From positions 310,001 to 374,000 of the forward strand of contig JAUTXW010002365.1 of NCBI GenBank assembly GCA_030620095.1: a stretch of 64,000 bases of DNA, read 5' to 3'. Under the pieces are notes generated by a model. It did not search any database. It was given only the letters and a program-made list of their open reading frames with translations, and was not told the origin of the DNA. The position numbers and the translations under genes are program-made. Source of the stretch: Kuschelorhynchus macadamiae (lineage: Eukaryota; Arthropoda; Insecta; Coleoptera; Curculionidae). Positions 46,970-57,984 of this stretch are shown here, piece by piece. Position 1 is the first letter of the stretch. Every line of letters starts with the position of its first letter.

Positions 46970-47800
46970 AACTAACCTGCTGGACACTCGAACTGCATAA
47001 CGTAATTTTTTGGGGTATTTTTAACGTTCGATATTTCAAAAACGGTAAGCTAAATTGAAATGCGGTTTTCGACGTCAGCTTACTCAAGGTGTGTAGATTA
47101 CAAACTCGAATGGTGGATCGCCAGATATGATGGGAAAAGGTTTGTACAGGGTGTAAACTAAAACTCTGCATTTTTTTCCAAATTTTATTTAACGATATTT
47201 TTTACAAAACAATATTTTATTTATTGTCATATACACCAAAATAATCTATGATTAGATACAAAAAAACAATTTCTCCCGTTTTTTGAAATTGCCATTTTTT
47301 CGGAATATACAGGGGATTTTCAAAAATTTGTACATGGTTTTACAAAAAAAATCCTAACTCACCAGTGATAGCTCACATCAAACTGATTGTTGTATTATTC
47401 TCATTATTTACAATACTGCCATCAGGAAAAAATACAATTATAATATACAGGAGTCTAAAAAAGCTTACAGTTGATTTCATTCCTAAAATATCATGTTTTT
47501 GCATATTTTTATGCTTTGAACATTGAAAACTACAGAAAGTATAATAAAACGTAAAAATTTTCAATCTCGTTACTTGATTTACATAAATTAGAGTCTTTCA
47601 CCGAAACGGTTTTTTATATTCCATCCTAACCTCACTTTGGGAGAAACTAGCGGCACAAATGGACAGTGTTGCTTTTTGACAATATTGTAGAGTGTTTTTT
47701 AAATCCATTTGACTTTTTAGAACTGAATAATTATTATAACGAAATTCTAGCATTATTATACCTATAAAACAGGTACCAGTAGCGTTTTATAGGAATTTCG
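46970..47800 (-). repeat. Long inverted repeat, left arm (about 830 bp)
   Basis: The reverse complement of 50340-51170 with scattered differences. Matching words include AACTAACCTGCTGGACACTC at the outer edge, TGTACAGGGTGTAAACTAAA, and ATAAAACGCTACTGGTAC (complement) at the inner edge. Confidence 0.88.
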
Positions 47801-47811
47801 TAGTTTTACAG

Positions 47812-47966
47812 AGTGTCTCATGGTGATGGTTTCTGGCGAACTAAACAGCAGACCTTAGTCTTAGTAAGAATTTGGTTACTCACATAAAGAGACATGTTCT
47901 ATCAGGTCCGCTTCAATTAAAAATTAGCGGTAAATTCTAGATTTTTTATGAAGCACCCTGTATATT
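47812..47966. mobile_element. Small inverted-ended element, about 155 bp (MITE-like)
   Basis: It starts ACAGAGTGTCTCATGG and ends GAAGCACCCTGTAT, giving an imperfect terminal pair like the ends of small Tc1/mariner-type elements. Confidence 0.4.
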
Positions 47967-48010
47967 AAATAATATTTTTATTCCTTCAACGATCGAAGAG
48001 AATTTATGAA

Positions 48011-48300
48011 AGGTGCTTACTTGAGGTATGTAGGACCGAGTTATAAATGAAAGCTGTTAGATACCTGTCTACGTTTCGCTTTATTTTAAGGGATCTTCAG
48101 GGCATTCAAAGACGTTAATAATAATTAGTGTAGTAACCAAGGTAGTAATCGCACCTGGATTACTTTTAAATTAATTATATAAGGTTTTTAAAATGTTACA
48201 ACAATTTTGAAGATCTTATAGTGTCTTGAAAATAAAACGAAACATCGACAGGACTATAGCTTGCATTTATAACTTGATCCATAACCCAACTAAGCATCTT
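48011..48300. mobile_element. Foldback/MITE-like element with 75-80 bp inverted ends
   Basis: The left end AGGTGCTTACTTGAGG...CGTTTCGCTTTATTTTAAG pairs with the right end CTTGAAAATAAAACGAAAC...AACTAAGCATCTT over about 78 bases, with roughly one base in four different. ACCCTGTATATT follows immediately. Confidence 0.65.
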
Positions 48301-48684
48301 TCAATACCCTGTATATTGTAACATATTGGATTCCACTCAATATTATAATACCCACAGGTATAGTATAGTATACCTGTATTCAACTCTAAAATTCTAAAAT
48401 ATAATAAACAATTATTTGTTAACCTAATTCAACTACAGCGAAGAAAAAGTTTAGAATAGGAAACAAAATCTGATGGTCATGAAAGTCGGTACCAATGGAG
48501 GTATTTGATACTCGTGATAACATTATTGGTACCTCCTTGTACAGTACTATCAGATGTGAAAAACCCTGGATAGTTTGAGTGTACCTAACTACGATGGCAC
48601 ATTTTTAGACACCTTAAAAAAACAAAAAATAACCCTTGTAGGATTGGGATAAGAGAAAGGAGAAGAAAGAAAAGAAACGTAACC
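48301..48684. other. Non-coding stretch with a short inverted repeat
   Basis: TACCAATGGAGGTA at about 48490 is an imperfect inverse of ACATTATTGGTACCTCC at about 48520. Otherwise nothing recognised. Confidence 0.5.
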
Positions 48685-48687
48685 ATG

Positions 48688-49924
48688 TTAATATTTGGTT
48701 GGCCCTCCTCGCAGACGAATAACTTCACGGCATCTCCGAGACATGCTGTGCACTAAATTATTAATGAAATCTAGGGGGACGTTGTTCCATTCCTCTTGTA
48801 TGGCTTCGGACAGCTCGTTCAAGGTTTCTGGGGCAACATCTCTTGATCTCACTAATAATTTTAAATGCGACCACACATTCTCTATAATATTCAAATCCGG
48901 AGACTTTGCAGGCCAATTCGATTTATATTATTGACCTGCAAAGCCTCCGTTACAATTTGCGCTCGATGAGGCCGTGCGTTATCGTCGACCAAAAGAAAAT
49001 CGTGTCCATAATTTGCGGCAAATGGCACGACAATGGGAAGTATGATATCGTCCCTATAGACTACAGCATTAACTGTTTGTCTGGTAGTGAAAATATCAGA
49101 CTTCCCATTGTATATTACCCCCGCCCAAACTGTAATGCCTCCGCCTCCAAAGGCTTCTTGAGGTGCCATGTTTTCCTCGTCATACCTTTCATTCGGCTCT
49201 CTCCAAACAACAATTCTACCATCCGAATGAATGAGGTTGAACCTTGTTTCGTCGCAAAAAAAACAGTTTCTCCACTCATTGATGGTCCAATCTCGATGTT
49301 CTTGGGCCCATGCTAACCGTGCTGCACGATAAGGTGGTAGCAAACGAGGACACTTCGCTCTACGTCGTGCTCTAAAAAATTTGTTTGATTTTATTTTTTA
49401 GTTCGTACTTGTTGACTCTACTTGTAATAATAAATTGCTTTCGATGTTACAGATATTTCCATATTACTCATGGTTTGGGAATTTCTTGAATAAGATTTTT
49501 TTAAATGTAGATAGAAATTGGACCTTGCAAATTTAATGCTTGCTATGATAAAGTTTTACCTCAAATTGTTTCTGTTTAATGTCCTCCTTACAGTACGATC
49601 AGAAACATGCACTTCAGCTGTACGACGCAGCTCATCGTTCAATTTCCTGGAACACTTCGTTCTTTGTTGGCGCGTATTACGTACTAAATTTATTTCTGCC
49701 CTTCCTCTAATTTTCCTCACCCAACCACCACCGTGCCGATATGCGTCGTTTCCCGTATTTTCAAATCTTGTTTTTAGACGCGAAATTTGACTTTGGTTCA
49801 CATTATATAAATTTGCGACTTCTTGCTGAGACATGCCTTGGTCCAAGAGCCTAAGGGCATTTTGCCTTTCGGCAGCAGTTAGTCTCCGCAACGAGAAGAT
49901 ATGAATTAAATACACAAAAAACAA
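48688..49924 (-). pseudogene. Tc1-like (DD34E type) transposase, two exon-like parts
   Basis: The minus-strand first part (49924-49560) has paired helix-turn-helix motifs: LTAAERQNALRLLDQGMSQQ and VANLYNVNQSQISRL, then KLNDELRRTAEVHVSDRTVR. An intron-like gap follows. The second part (49371-48688) starts ARRRAKCPRLLPPYRAARLA and shows the catalytic residues in FFCDETRFNL, LLVDDNARPHRA and, after a one-base shift near 48905, WPAKSPDLNIIENVWSHLKL, giving the Asp-Asp-Glu triad of Tc1 elements. It ends RLRGGPTKY. The open first 122 codons and nearly open second part suggest a fairly recent copy with one shift. A candidate right terminus CCACCCGG lies near 50330; no left terminus was found. Confidence 0.85.
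49372..49559 (-). other. Putative 188-bp intron in the Tc1-like transposase
   Basis: On the minus strand the donor is GAG|GTAAAACTT and the acceptor TTTTTTTAG|AGCACG. Joining the flanks gives NNLR-ARRRAKCPR with the frame kept and no residue missing relative to Tc1 transposases. Unspliced, the frame hits a stop at once (LRG-position followed by TAA). Confidence 0.65.
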
Positions 49925-50339
49925 ACGAAATAAAAATCAATAAAAGGTAAAATCACGAAGTAAAATGTAAAAATATGAGTTTAAGAAACAGTACGTCAAA
50001 ATGACAAACAAGGAAGAATATCCAATTAAGCATTTTGTCGTATCCATGGAATCCATGACATTTTTATCGCAACGCCAACTAAGATTAGACGGTGCACAGG
50101 CCATAAACCTTCCATCTTACAATTTAGCGGAAATAATAAAAAATCCAGCGAAAATCGGCATTTCTATGTATTTTTCATTTGCTGTTACGCCCCCTAGCGG
50201 TCATCTTAGAAACTCAAAAATTGTCTCCAGCATTTATTTGGCCACTATAGTTAAAAAAAATTTTACAGCAAGTTTCTAAAATCAGTAGTTTCCGAGATAC
50301 AGTACATTGCACGCTTATTTGGCCACCCGGTATAATTAT
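49925..50339. other. Flank of the Tc1-like gene, with candidate terminus
   Basis: Non-coding. TTATTTGGCCAC occurs at about 50236 and again at 50316 followed by CCGGTA, directly before the right inverted arm. This is probably the terminal region of the Tc1-like element. Confidence 0.45.
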
Positions 50340-51170
50340 GAAATTATTATAAAACGCTACTGGTACTTGCTTTCCAGGTATAATAATGCTACAATTTCGT
50401 TATAATAATCATTCAGTTCTAAAAAATCGAATATATTCAAAAAACACTTTACAATATTGTTGAAAAGTAGCGCTATACATTTGCACCGCTAATTTCTTTG
50501 GAAGTGAGGTTAGGATGGAATTTAAAAAACCGTTTCGGTAAAATACTCTAATTTATGTAAATCAACTAACGGGATTGAAAATTTTTACGTTTTATTATAC
50601 TTTCTTTAGTTTTCAATGTTCAATGCATAAAAATGTGCAAAATCATGAAATTTTAATAATTAAATCAACTGTAAGCTTTTTTAGACCCCTGTATAATATT
50701 ATTGTATTTTTTCCTAATAGCAGTGTCATAAATAATGAAAACAATACCACAGTGAGCTTGATTTGAGTTATCACTAGTGAGTTGGGATTTTGTTTGTGAA
50801 CCCATGTACAAATTTTTGAAAATCCCCTGTATATTCCGAAAAAATGGCAATTTCAAAAAACGGGAGAAATTGTTTTTTTGTATCTAATCATAGATTATTT
50901 TGGTGTATATGACAATAAATAAAATATTGTTTTGTAAAAAATATCGTTAAATGAAATTTTGTAAAAAATGCAGAGTTTTAGTTTACACCCTGTACAAACC
51001 TTTTCCCATCATATCTGGCGATCCACCAGTCGAGTTTGTAATCTACACACCTTGAGTAAGCTGACGTCCAAAACCGCATTTCAATTTAGCTTACCGTTTT
51101 TGAAATATCGAACGTTAAAAATACCCCAAAAAATTACGTTATGCAGTTCGAGTGTCCAGCAGGTTAGTTT
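50340..51170 (+). repeat. Long inverted repeat, right arm (about 830 bp)
   Basis: The partner of 46970-47800. Its inner edge TTATAAAACGCTACTGGTAC abuts the candidate Tc1 terminus and its outer edge is CCAGCAGGTTAGTTT. Confidence 0.88.
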
Positions 51171-51296
51171 GAATAGCGTCAAGAATCACCCGAAATGTAT
51201 ATTTCATGCCTTTTACATTTTTGTTTAACCTAATGAAAACTATGAACTATTTTAAAGATAAATACCCACGATAACTAAACAAAAAAAAGTGCGTAA

Positions 51297-51367
<71 letters not shown>

Positions 51368-51560
51368 TAATATCATTTGACGGGTCTCGGGACTTTCATT
51401 AATAGAAGTGGACATAGAGATAAATATATCATATATATTCGAAGATATATCGCATTACGTATATATTGACGTATTACGGGATTTTTCCTTCACTTGTAAA
51501 ATATGAGTCTTTTAACCATTGTAATTTCTTAATTACTACAGCAAAAAACTTTTTATTTTT
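51171..51560. other. Non-coding stretch with (TA)n
   Basis: It contains the TA run at 51300-51364; otherwise nothing recognised. Confidence 0.6.
51300..51364. repeat. (TA)n microsatellite
   Basis: About 65 bases of uninterrupted TA. Confidence 0.97.
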
Positions 51561-52151
51561 ACTTCCCTCGTAAAAGGGAAGTATTGTAACCGTCAAAACA
51601 TCACTCTCCGAGATTTTTTCAGATCTTCACTTTTTGGGTCCTTAGACCACGAAAAATATTTTTTCTCAATTCAGTCGGTCTGTCTGTCTGTTCGTGGCGT
51701 AGCTAAAAAACTACTTACCCGATTGACTTCAAATTTTCATCAACAATTAAGTCATATGGGGAAGACCTGGTAACATTTTCTAAAAAATTTAAGATGGGAA
51801 AACGATATGGCGGTTTAGTGAAATGTTAAATACAATATTATTAAAAAATTATTTTACTTATTATGCTGGAATCAAGTGGTAACATTTTGGTACGAATCCT
51901 TGATGGCAGAGGAAAATGATGGCTTAATAAAATATTTAAAATTTCAGCCTGAAAAAACTGCTTAATGGCCTGATTTTAAATTGTGTGCCATAATTAATTG
52001 TGGTATAGGGATAATCTAGTAAAATTATGGTACTAATTCAAGATGGCCGAACCAAATTGTGGCCAAAATGTTCGAAATTGTGAAAAAATTGGGTTTTACA
52101 CATCTGTACGTTTTAGTGTCCCTAGATGCCAAAAAATATGTTTAACAGTTC
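51561..52151 (+). repeat. Hairpin-headed repeat family, 5' part
   Basis: It starts with the perfect head stem-loop 51561-51582 (ACTTCCCT, loop CGTAAA, AGGGAAGT), then the leader, a GGTCTGTCTGTCTGTTCG tract, and modules with CTGGTAACATTTT and CAAGATGGCCGAACCAAATT. At the second leader it is interrupted by the long-TIR element at 52157; GTCGGTCTGTTAGG resumes at 53706. Confidence 0.85.
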
Positions 52152-52505
52152 CGTCGCCACAGAAGGCAAAAATCCAAAATTAGAAAATAAAAAGTCAAAT
52201 ATTGAACATTACGTTTTTTGTCCTTCAAATGCATCATTGAATGCTTAATATGTCCCTACAAACATATTTGTTTGTTTTGAATTTTTCGGGTAACTTATTT
52301 TATAGTAGGCTCTGGAAAAATAGTAAGTATATTAAACGTCAAATAGTTTCTATTATTTGTTGATAATTAACGTCAAAATCAGGTTCTTGTTTTGTGAGCT
52401 TAGAAAGTAATTTAGTTTTTGCAACAATAGTATGGTAAATATGCAAGGTAAGTACATTTTATTATCTAGTATTTTTTATATAACCAAACGTTTGTTATAT
52501 ATTTT

Positions 52506-52533
52506 ACTTCCACATCCCTTCAGGATGGGAAGT
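52506..52533 (+). repeat. Stem-loop related to the repeat-family head
   Basis: ACTTCCACATCC pairs with GGATGGGAAGT around a short CTTCA loop, followed by ATAGTA. It resembles the hairpin-headed family start but with a longer stem, and lies inside the long-TIR element. Confidence 0.7.
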
Positions 52534-53061
52534 ATAGTATTTTTGTTATATGTTTAAGTTGGTAAAGCATATTATTGTCAAATTACACTCAATTACAGTT
52601 AAATCGACCGGTATACTGTTGCGATATATTCGGTTAATCAAATCACACTAAAATCAGCTGCAACAAATTGCAATAAATGCTGTTTTTATTTTTATATTTA
52701 TTTATTTAACTTGACAATGTTGACGTATATGCTTTGGACAAATTTTAATTAACATTTGACCAACTTTTACGTACTTACCCGATTACCTTTAAATGTGGTA
52801 TGTGGCATGATACAATAAATAAGAGGTATGTCAGCTGCTTACGTCACGCGTGTGACACGGCAGGCAAGGGCATCTTGATTATTTTATTCATAAAGCTTTT
52901 AAGGTAACTTTAAATGTTTTAAATATTATTTTAACCATCTGTAGACTTTATAAAGCTTAAAATACAGATATTTATAAAATTACGACAATAAAATAAGTTT
53001 AAACTCAATATTCAATCGTGTTTTCCATTTAAATACATAACAAAAGGCAAACGCTTGCAAC

Positions 53062-53087
53062 CTTAGACAAGGAATTCCTTGTCTAAG
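53062..53087. repeat. Perfect 26-bp palindrome
   Basis: CTTAGACAAGGAA followed by its exact reverse complement, with GCTTGCAAC words on both sides, in the centre-right of the long-TIR element. Confidence 0.97.
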
Positions 53088-53719
53088 CTTGCAACACGCG
53101 TGACGTCACAAGCGGAATCCAACCTCGCGTTGCGTGGTAGATATAGTTTTGGGACATAACAATTTTATGATGTCATGAAGTTGACAACTCCCCCTCTAAG
53201 TGGGTGGAGAGGGGTAACATATAAACACGAGTATAGACATGTTCGTTCAAAATTGGTACAAATGCGTATTTAGGAGCGCACATTACGAATTTTAAAAAAT
53301 GTGGTTTTTGCAAAGTTTTATAAAACTGACCGATAATAAAACTGTCCGCAAATGGTTCGTTTCCAAAATACAGGGTCAATGGTAAAGTTTTGAAAAAAAA
53401 TATTTTTTTATCTTGCATATTTACCATACTATTGTTGCAAAAACTAAATTACTTTCTAAGCTCACAAAACAAGAACCTGATTTTGACGTTAATTATCAAC
53501 AAATAATAGAAACTATTTGACGTTTAATATACTTACTATTTTTCCAGAGCCTACTATAAAATAAGTTACCCGAAAAATTCAAAACAAACAAATATGTTTG
53601 TAGGGACATATTAAGCATTCAATGATGCATTTGAAGGACAAAAAACGTAATGTGCAATATTTGACTTTTTATTTTCTAATTTTGGATTTTTGCCTTCTGT
53701 GGCGTCGGTCGGTCTGTTA

Positions 53720-54830
53720 GGAATTTCAGGTTTTCATTAAAAAAAAAGAGAAATAACTACGACCCAAAAAATCAAATAAAAACAACAATTTTAAGGATTT
53801 TGTGGAAATACGCGCATTTTGGATTTCATCGACCTAATATTTATTTAAAACTTTTTGATTTTTGACTTCTAGAAAAAAAAGCGTGTTTTTAAGATCGAAA
53901 AAGCACAATATCTTGAGTGAAAAAATATAAGTAACTCAGCAAGTTTTATTATATATTATAGGTATTGGTGATAAGGATAAAGCCATGTTATGGATTTCAA
54001 ATCTTTCTTCTATATACTATAAAATTTTTCAAGAGCAATTTACAGCGTTAAGTTGTATAGTCCATATAGGATTTACAATTGCAAATTTAAAGAAAAATAA
54101 TAGTTTTACAACTTGTGTAAGGATTAGATACTAATCTAATTTTGACTTTGAAGGTCAATAGTTTGGGGTTAATTTAAATTTTCTCTATTGAATTTAACCT
54201 TAATTCGTTTTGCTAATATTTTTCATATCTACCTTCTAAATATTAAATAGAATTTAAAAAAGTATACATTTGCATGCAAGCAAAATAAAATTTAATCCTA
54301 GGAATAATTATCACTAGGGGTAAAACTCTATAAACAAAATTATACAATAAAATATAAAGACTAAAGTGATCAAAAAAATAAAAAAACTGTAAGGTAAAAG
54401 ACAAAAGTACAAAATAGTTGGAAGTTAAGTGATGACATGCTTTTTAAACGAATTTATTTGCCGTAGCTTAAACCACTCTGAATTTGCATACAAAGTAAGG
54501 AAAATGCTAATACAGATTATTTGTAAGCGGAACTTGCCTTTTCGAGAAGTTTCGAAATCATTAGCAAAATTGACCAAAAAGTGCGAGGGAGAATATCGAA
54601 TTTTAAATTTTTCGCACGACGCGTGTTTCTACGTTGCAATGTTACATCGAGTCTTATCCTTACTGTTTCTCCTTGTATTTTTTACAAAAACTGAAATATT
54701 TACAATGATAAAATCAGGACTTTTGATTATATTATTTGAAATTAAATATTTTCTTTAAACAGATGTAATTGTCAAGTTGTATGAAGAGAAAACGATAGTT
54801 TTTTAAGTCATTGTAAAAATAATACTTTTT
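53720..54830 (+). repeat. Second long inverted repeat, left arm
   Basis: The reverse complement of 57985-58935 with moderate divergence. The best-matched part (54475-54680) translates as EFAYKVRKMLIQIICKRNLP and KLTKKCEGEYRILNF. The outer edge is GGAATTTCAGGTTTTC. Confidence 0.8.
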
Positions 54831-55337
54831 TTTTAATATGAACATACTATGAAGGTCGAAGTCCTAAGTACTAGGCACCGCGGTTGCTTTAAGTGAAGAC
54901 AGGGAAAGTTTATTGATGCGGAATTTAAAGATTTGCAGATTAGGAGAAAAAAAAGACATTTGTAGGTAACAGCTTTATTAAAGTATAATTACTGCAAAAA
55001 AATTGTCGAGAGTAACTTTTATAGGTTGAGTGGAACCGAACTGATATTTCTTTATCGGATATAGAAATAATGTTCTATTAGCTAACCTTTGACAGATATA
55101 GTTTTTTTAATATTCTTATAACATTTCAATTGACGGACGCCTTGTTATACATGTAAAGAAGAATGATAACAGATTCTTGTTTCGAAAATTATTTTCTTTC
55201 ATTTCTATCTCAACCTTTCATCGGCATTCCAAGCTATATGAAATTTCTTAGATCACAGCTCTTAGCTTAACTGTTTGCCAATCTCTTAGCCATTTCTTTA
55301 TAAAATAACAAAACATTTTTACGAGAGATACGTTTTT
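54831..55337. other. Non-coding stretch
   Basis: It contains a short segment (55258-55302, AACTGTTTGCCAATC) matched in reverse near 59435-59480. No gene supported. Confidence 0.5.
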
Positions 55338-56440
55338 ACTTCGTAAAAAGGAAGTAATGTAATTGTGAAAAAATCATTCTACGAGATTTTCTCAGATCTT
55401 TACGTTTCAGGGTCCCTAGATGTAGTAAAATATTTTCTCAATTCCGTCGGTCTGCCCCTTAGCGGCATAGCTAAAAAACTACTTACCCGATTGACTTCAA
55501 ATTATGATCAAAAATTAAGGGTCATATGGGAATGACCTAGAGACATTTTGATAAAAATCTAATATCGCAAAACAAAATGGCGGCCTAGCGAACTGCTAAA
55601 AAAATGATTACTAAAAAACTACTTATCCCATTTATCTCAATTTTGTACAAAAATCAAGTATTTTGTAGGAATCAACTCTTAAAATTTTGTAACGAATCAA
55701 AGATGGTGGAACAAAATGACGGCTTAATAAAATATTTAAAAATCCAGTCTGAGAAACTACTTAATGGACTAATTTCAAATTGTATTCCATAACTAATTGT
55801 GGCATAGGTATTAACTCTTGTACTAGATGGCGGAATAAAATGGCGACCAAATAAATTATTTGCAATCGTGAAAAAGAACATCCTCCCAGGGTCTACATAT
55901 TTTTGGGTTTTAGCGTTCCTATATGTCTGTAAATTCACAGCATACTACTCATCAGATTGACTTCAAATTTTAGTCAGAAATTAAGGGTTGTATCGGGATG
56001 ACCTGGTAATAATTTGGTAAAAACCAATATGCCGGAATAAGATGACAACCTAGTAAAACGGTAAAAAACTGTTAGTAAAAAATATCCAATTTTCTCAAAC
56101 AAAAAACAAGTGTTATGTAAGAAGTATTGGTAACATTTTGGTATGAATATAAGGTAGCAAATTAAAATGGCGCCCTAATAAAATATTTAAAAAATCGGCC
56201 TGTAAAAACTACTTATTAGATTAATTTCAAATTTTGTGCTATCATTAAGTCTGATATAGAGATAACCTGGTAAAGTTGTGGTACAAATTCAAGATGGGGG
56301 AACAAAATGGCGACCTAATAATTTTTTAAAAATTCAAAGGAACAAAAATCATATTCAGTTGACTTGATTAAATGTGATATGAAGATACACAGGTATGAAT
56401 TCAACATGAATTAATAAAATGGCAAAATTACTGCAAAAAA
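55338..56440 (+). repeat. Hairpin-headed repeat family copy
   Basis: It starts with a shortened head ACTTCGTAAAAAGGAAGT (55338-55355), the leader CTTTACGTTTCAGGGTCCCT and a shortened CGGTCTGCC tract. Modules follow with AAAATGGCGGCCTAGCG, CTAGATGGCGGAATAAAATG and GGGGAACAAAATGGCGACCT. The 3' end is lost near 56440. Confidence 0.82.
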
Positions 56441-57609
56441 TGGTTTTTTTTTTCAACTTTTTTAATTACTTTTTATAAATTATTATAGAGCCATCAACTA
56501 ACAAAGGCGCTTAGAAAATTTACTTAGAAGTATACTTTCTAAATAAAACGCACTAAAAACAAATTTGTAACAATTGGGTACAATGTTACAACCCCTAATG
56601 ATAATAACTTTAATGTTCTTCACAACATTAAGTTCTAACGGCAACGGGCATATTATAAAAAGAACAGATTAAGTTATATTTGTTTTGTAAATTAGGTTAT
56701 TTGATACATTTTTACTACTTATAATCCTTTAGAGACTAAATTAACCCCAAAACGACACCTTTGTACGGAAAATTTAAGTTTAAGGTGCTATATTTGCTAT
56801 ATACACATTTTTTAATCTGTACTTTATACGAGCCCTCTTAGCACCAAAACAACTTTTAAAAGAGAATTTATAGAGCAATTTTTTTATAAGGTGGTACTCA
56901 TTCGGCATTTATAGAAATGGAATAACGGTTACAAGAAAGTTTCGTGGAGCAGTATATACGACTTTTACTCTTTTGGTATTTGTTCTAAGAATATTCTTAC
57001 GACTTATTCTTAATGATAAAGGAATAAAATTCTAGTTGGGGCCGGTAATTAAAAATTCAGCTCAAACTTTTTGCATTAATTTGATTTAATTATTCTTCAT
57101 TTCTCTTTTTGCCCTAAATATGTGATTAAAATACATGTTGGTATTTATGTATTATACAGGATCGCCATGCCACAATACCAGGACATACATATAAGGCTTA
57201 AAAAAAAAACGCAATTTACTTAAATTTGCACATATGTAATAGGCGCATACAAACTTACATTTTAGAAATGTAGTTACTGTAATAGTACAATACAGAGTGG
57301 TAAGTTATTTAGTAAAATGAGATGTGCTTTAAACTGCAAGTTGTATAAAACCGCAATCGTTCAGTGCTCATTTGAAATACATTACGTTCGACATTACAAG
57401 GGAAACACTGATCATGTTGAACGATCTGTACTTTTTGGCGATTTTTGGTACTTATGGAATAAACATATTAGATCTAAATTTCTATTTTAAAAGCAGTAAC
57501 ACACCTAAATTTTCTTGTCCTTATACTGATTTGTGGTTACTTGACACCAATAAATGCATTAAGCCATTCGATATTTTTGTTTTTATTACTAGTATTGTAA
57601 TTTTAAAAA
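56441..57609. other. Mosaic of diverged repeats
   Basis: 56450-56565 and 57155-57290 are matched in reverse at 59700-59830 and 59580-59690 (ATGCCACAATACCAGGACAT is shared). About 590 bases between them are absent from the other copy. 57510-57585 is matched in direct orientation near 59080-59160. No gene supported; the frame at 57372-57656 is not recognisable. Confidence 0.6.
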
Positions 57610-57770
57610 ATCAACCTACGAAATTTTTTCAGATCTTCACGTTTCAGGGTCTCTAGAATTGAAATTCCGTCGGTCTGTCTGTCTGTCGGTCTTTTTGCGG
57701 CATAGCTAAAAACTACGGAACCGAGTGACTTTAAATTTTGAATGAAAATTAAGAGCCATTTTCAAAATAT
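57610..57770 (+). repeat. Hairpin-headed repeat family, leader fragment
   Basis: CAGATCTTCACGTTTCAGGG, a CGGTCTGTCTGTCTGTCGGT tract, GCGGCATAGCTAAAAACTAC and the start of one module. Confidence 0.78.
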
Positions 57771-57984
57771 ACATTAGAATTTAGTTTAAACATGTCTGAT
57801 AAGGAAAGACATTCAATGGATATTCCCAAAATTCCATTTTGGCGTCTTTTTACGCAGTACTCATCTTTACTTAAATTTGGTTCCAGAACAAAACCCTTTA
57901 GCTTATCCCATTATTTATCTATATACTTTATAACTTTGAAATGGTTTTGTGTATTATATAAAAAATAACTTATAACATCGATAT
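57771..57984. other. Non-coding spacer
   Basis: Nothing recognised between the leader fragment and the inverted arm. Confidence 0.5.

Larger units (their letters stand above)
52157..53702. mobile_element. Non-autonomous DNA element with 295-bp terminal inverted repeats
   Basis: The ends CCACAGAAGGCAAAAATCCA and its reverse complement begin near-identical inverted repeats of about 295 bp (52157-52450 and 53409-53702). CGTCG flanks both sides (52152-52156 and 53703-53707), a 5-bp target duplication. Excising the element restores the CCGTCGGTCTGTC word of the host repeat. The interior has no transposase. A 5-bp GC-rich duplication is compatible with Transib-like elements, but the terminal bases are not a clear match. 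The minus-strand frame at 53173-53427 is unrecognised. Confidence 0.88.

Noticed and set aside
48695..49316. Plus-strand open frames opposite the Tc1-like transposase
   Set aside because: They mirror the minus-strand gene, have no recognisable motifs, and the minus strand shows the complete catalytic triad.
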